Shown here: positions 62,125 through 64,000 of the stretch, one piece after another | Layout: each line of letters starts with the position of its first letter | Numbering within the stretch: the first letter of the stretch is position 1 | Assembly: GCF_014648995.1 (NCBI RefSeq) | Contig: NZ_BMSE01000006.1 | Location: forward strand, 248,001 to 312,000 | Direction of reading: 5' to 3' | DNA: 64,000 nt | Source of the DNA: Streptomyces massasporeus | GTDB lineage: Bacteria > Actinomycetota > Actinomycetes > Streptomycetales > Streptomycetaceae | The notes under the pieces: model-generated | What the model was told of the DNA's origin: nothing | The model's database searches: none | What the model saw: the letters and a program-made list of their open reading frames with translations, nothing else | Translations under genes and position numbers: made by a program

Positions 62125-63335
62125 ACCGCTTCTCGCTGGCCGTCTCGGGCGGTATCGCCCGCGTCACCGAGGCGGCCCTCGGCCCCTACCAGACGGCCGT
62201 CATCCGCATCGGCTTCAGCGCCACCTGGCTGCTGTTCCTGCTCCGTGAGCTCCCCCACCGCCACGAGCTCTACGGTCCCGACGGCCCCTGGAGCTGGGAT
62301 CTCGCGCAGCAGCTGGTCGGGTCCAACGGCTCGTTCACCGTCCTGATGTGGTCGGACGGCCGGGTCTGGTTCGAGATCGTCTACGCGCTGGCGGTCCTCT
62401 CCGCCGCACTGCTGATGCTGGGCTGGCGCACCCGCACCATGTCGGTGCTGTTCATGGTCGGCGTGCTGTCGCTGCAGAACCGCAGCGTCTTCATGGGCGA
62501 CGGCGGCGACAACGTGCTGCACCTGATGTCGATCTACCTGGTGTTCACGCGGTGCGCCCGGGTGTGGTCGCTGGACGCCCGGCGGGCCGTGCGGCAGAGG
62601 GCGGCACGCGCGCGCGGCGAGCGGGTCACGGACCGGACCGGCCCGGCCCTGTGGGGCGTGCTCGGGTTCGTGCTGGTCGCGGGCACCCTGGTCGGCCGGA
62701 TGCAGGGCGACTGGCTGATACCGGCACTGCTGTGGACGGTGTGGGTCGTGCAGGCCCTGTGGTGGCTGGTCGGGCGCCGGGCCGGGACCGGTGAGCCGCG
62801 GATCATGCTGGACGTGATCGCCAACGTCGTGCACAACGGCGCCCTGCTCGTGATCATGGCCGAGGCGTGTCTGATCTACGCGACGGCCGGCTGGTACAAG
62901 ATCCAGGGATCGCGCTGGCAGGACGGCACCGCGGTCTACTACCCGCTCCACCTGGAGTACTTCTCGCCCTGGCCGGCCCTTGCCGACCTGCTGTCGGCCA
63001 GCGGCACGATGGTGATGCTGGTGACCTACGGGACGGTCCTGGTGCAGGTCGCCTTCCCGTTCACCCTGTTCAACCGGCGGGTGAAGAACGTCCTGCTGGC
63101 AGTGATGATCACCGAGCACGCCGTGATCGCCGTGGTCCTGGGGCTGCCGTTCTTCTCGCTGGCGATGATCGCGGCGGACGCGGTGTTCCTGCCGACGGGC
63201 TTCCTGCGCCGCCTGGGCGACCTGGCGGCAGGCGCGCGTGACCGGCTCCGGCGCGGGGGCGGGGGGCGTACGCCCCTGCCCGGGCAGCGCACCGAGGGGA
63301 GCTCCGAGGCCACGCACGTAGGCTTCGGGGCATGA
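62121..63335 (+). CDS. HTTM-domain membrane protein, SdpB-like
   Basis: Protein of 404 residues with about seven or eight membrane spans. HTTM features: VIRIGFSATWLLFLLRELPHRHELYGPDG, then FEIVYALAVLSAALLMLGWRTR, GDGGDNVLHLMSIYLVFTRC, and LIYATAGWYKIQGSRWQDGTAVYYPLHLEYFSPWP. The family includes vitamin K-dependent carboxylase-like and SdpB proteins. The GTG start overlaps the DUF5819 stop, so the two are coupled. Substrate not known. Confidence 0.87.
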   Translation: MNRFSLAVSGGIARVTEAALGPYQTAVIRIGFSATWLLFLLRELPHRHELYGPDGPWSWDLAQQLVGSNGSFTVLMWSDGRVWFEIVYALAVLSAALLMLGWRTRTMSVLFMVGVLSLQNRSVFMGDGGDNVLHLMSIYLVFTRCARVWSLDARRAVRQRAARARGERVTDRTGPALWGVLGFVLVAGTLVGRMQGDWLIPALLWTVWVVQALWWLVGRRAGTGEPRIMLDVIANVVHNGALLVIMAEACLIYATAGWYKIQGSRWQDGTAVYYPLHLEYFSPWPALADLLSASGTMVMLVTYGTVLVQVAFPFTLFNRRVKNVLLAVMITEHAVIAVVLGLPFFSLAMIAADAVFLPTGFLRRLGDLAAGARDRLRRGGGGRTPLPGQRTEGSSEATHVGFGA

Positions 63336-64000
63336 CCGACCCCGTGACCGTCTGGCACCGGCTCGCCGGCGACACCGTCCTGCTCGACGGGTTCCACGCG
63401 CTCAAGCACGCGCTGCGCTTCGGCGCCGAGGTGCCGGTGGCGGTCACCGCCGACCGGGCGGCCGCCCTCGCCCTCGCCGACGAGCTGGCCCCGGACGTAC
63501 GGGACGCGCTGGCCGGGCTGCTGACGGAGGTGCCGCACGCGACGTACGCGTCGTTCGTGCCGCGCCCGCACCCCACCGCCGTGGCCGCCCTGGCCGAAAG
63601 GCCGGCCCGCGCCTCCAACCTGGAGAAGCTGGCGCGCATGCCCCGCACGGCCCCGGTCGTGGTCCTCGACAACCCGCGCAACCTGGGCAACGCGGGAGCG
63701 GTGATCCGCCTGGCCGCCGGTTTCGGGGCGACCGGTGTGGTGACGACCGGGACGGTCGACCCCTGGCACCCGACGGTCGTGCGGGGCGGGGCGGGACTGC
63801 ACTACGCGACGACGGTGGAGCGGCTGGCCGCCGAGGAACTGCCGCCGGGCCCGTTGTTCGCCCTGGACCCGGAGGGCGACGACATCCGGAGCGTCAAACT
63901 CCCGGACGACGCCGTCCTCGCCTTCGGCTCCGAGCGCACCGGCCTGTCCACGGAACTACGCGCGCGTGCGGACCACTTGCTGTCCCTCCCCATGCGCCCC
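63332..64000 (+). CDS. TrmH/SpoU-family RNA 2'-O-methyltransferase (partial)
   Basis: The gene runs past the window; 223 residues are seen. ATG overlaps the HTTM stop. SpoU motifs visible: LDNPRNLGNAGAVIRLAAGFGATGVV (motif 1), ALDPEGDD and AFGSERTGLS (motif 2), LSLPMRP at the very end begins motif 3. It uses SAM to methylate a ribose in tRNA or rRNA; target unknown. No separate N-terminal L30e-like RNA-binding domain is obvious, but residues 1-100 could form it. Confidence 0.9.
   Translation, partial: MTDPVTVWHRLAGDTVLLDGFHALKHALRFGAEVPVAVTADRAAALALADELAPDVRDALAGLLTEVPHATYASFVPRPHPTAVAALAERPARASNLEKLARMPRTAPVVVLDNPRNLGNAGAVIRLAAGFGATGVVTTGTVDPWHPTVVRGGAGLHYATTVERLAAEELPPGPLFALDPEGDDIRSVKLPDDAVLAFGSERTGLSTELRARADHLLSLPMRP

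Overview
The window is a high-GC actinobacterial chromosome segment, almost certainly Streptomyces, covering the replication origin and its flanks. Diagnostic signs are the order rpmH-dnaA-oriC-dnaN-gnd-recF-DUF721-gyrB-gyrA, an origin packed with degenerate DnaA boxes, a DnaA with a very long domain II, perfect parS sites (GTTTCACGTGAAAC core) next to parAB, CrgA, a DLW-39 peptide, class E sortases, the FhaA/FhaB-PP2C-RodA-PbpA-PknB operon, and an A-factor-type hormone gene set. The species cannot be fixed from the sequence alone.

Layout. 1-2085: end of a membrane protein (probably an anti-sigma factor), then trxB-trxA behind a textbook SigR promoter. 2090-9038: leftward genes for a GNAT protein, ParB, ParA, RsmG, Jag, YidC, YidD, RnpA and L34. 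9039-21626: dnaA, oriC (about 11.6-12.57 kb), dnaN, gnd, recF, a DUF721 protein, gyrB and gyrA, all rightward. 21646-31058: DUF3566 protein, tRNA-Ile, small secreted and membrane proteins, a tail-anchored Ser/Thr kinase, an HTH protein, tRNA-Ala, a parS fused to a hairpin, DUF5324 protein, cyclophilin, rhomboid, an ectopic DnaA-box cluster and crgA. 31199-35429: DUF881 protein, three class E sortases and a PabA/TrpG-type amidotransferase. 35524-36555: Mrr-like nuclease with an antirepressor-like N-terminus. 36746-44969: leftward cell-envelope and signalling operon. 45451-51525: tRNA-Leu, HxlR regulator, ABC transporter and two-component system. 51623-56715: gamma-butyrolactone-type hormone module (two ScbR/ArpA-like receptors, P450, SDR-like protein, AfsA homologue). 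56851-64000: DUF2252, J-domain, rhodanese, acyl-CoA dehydrogenase, an SdpA/SdpB-like pair and a truncated SpoU methyltransferase.

How it works together. Initiation (DnaA, oriC), clamp loading and topology (DnaN, gyrase), origin segregation (ParA, ParB, parS), inner-membrane insertion (YidC) and septum control (CrgA, PknB operon) sit within about 45 kb. DnaA boxes recur outside oriC: upstream of dnaA and gnd, as a dense cluster at 30.56-30.76 kb, and near 56.75 and 60.93 kb. This is consistent with titration or local DnaA regulation. The most distinctive accessory element is the hormone module at 51.6-56.7 kb, which has ARE-like operators in front of its transcription units and an SDR-like enzyme that appears to lack the usual catalytic Tyr and Lys.
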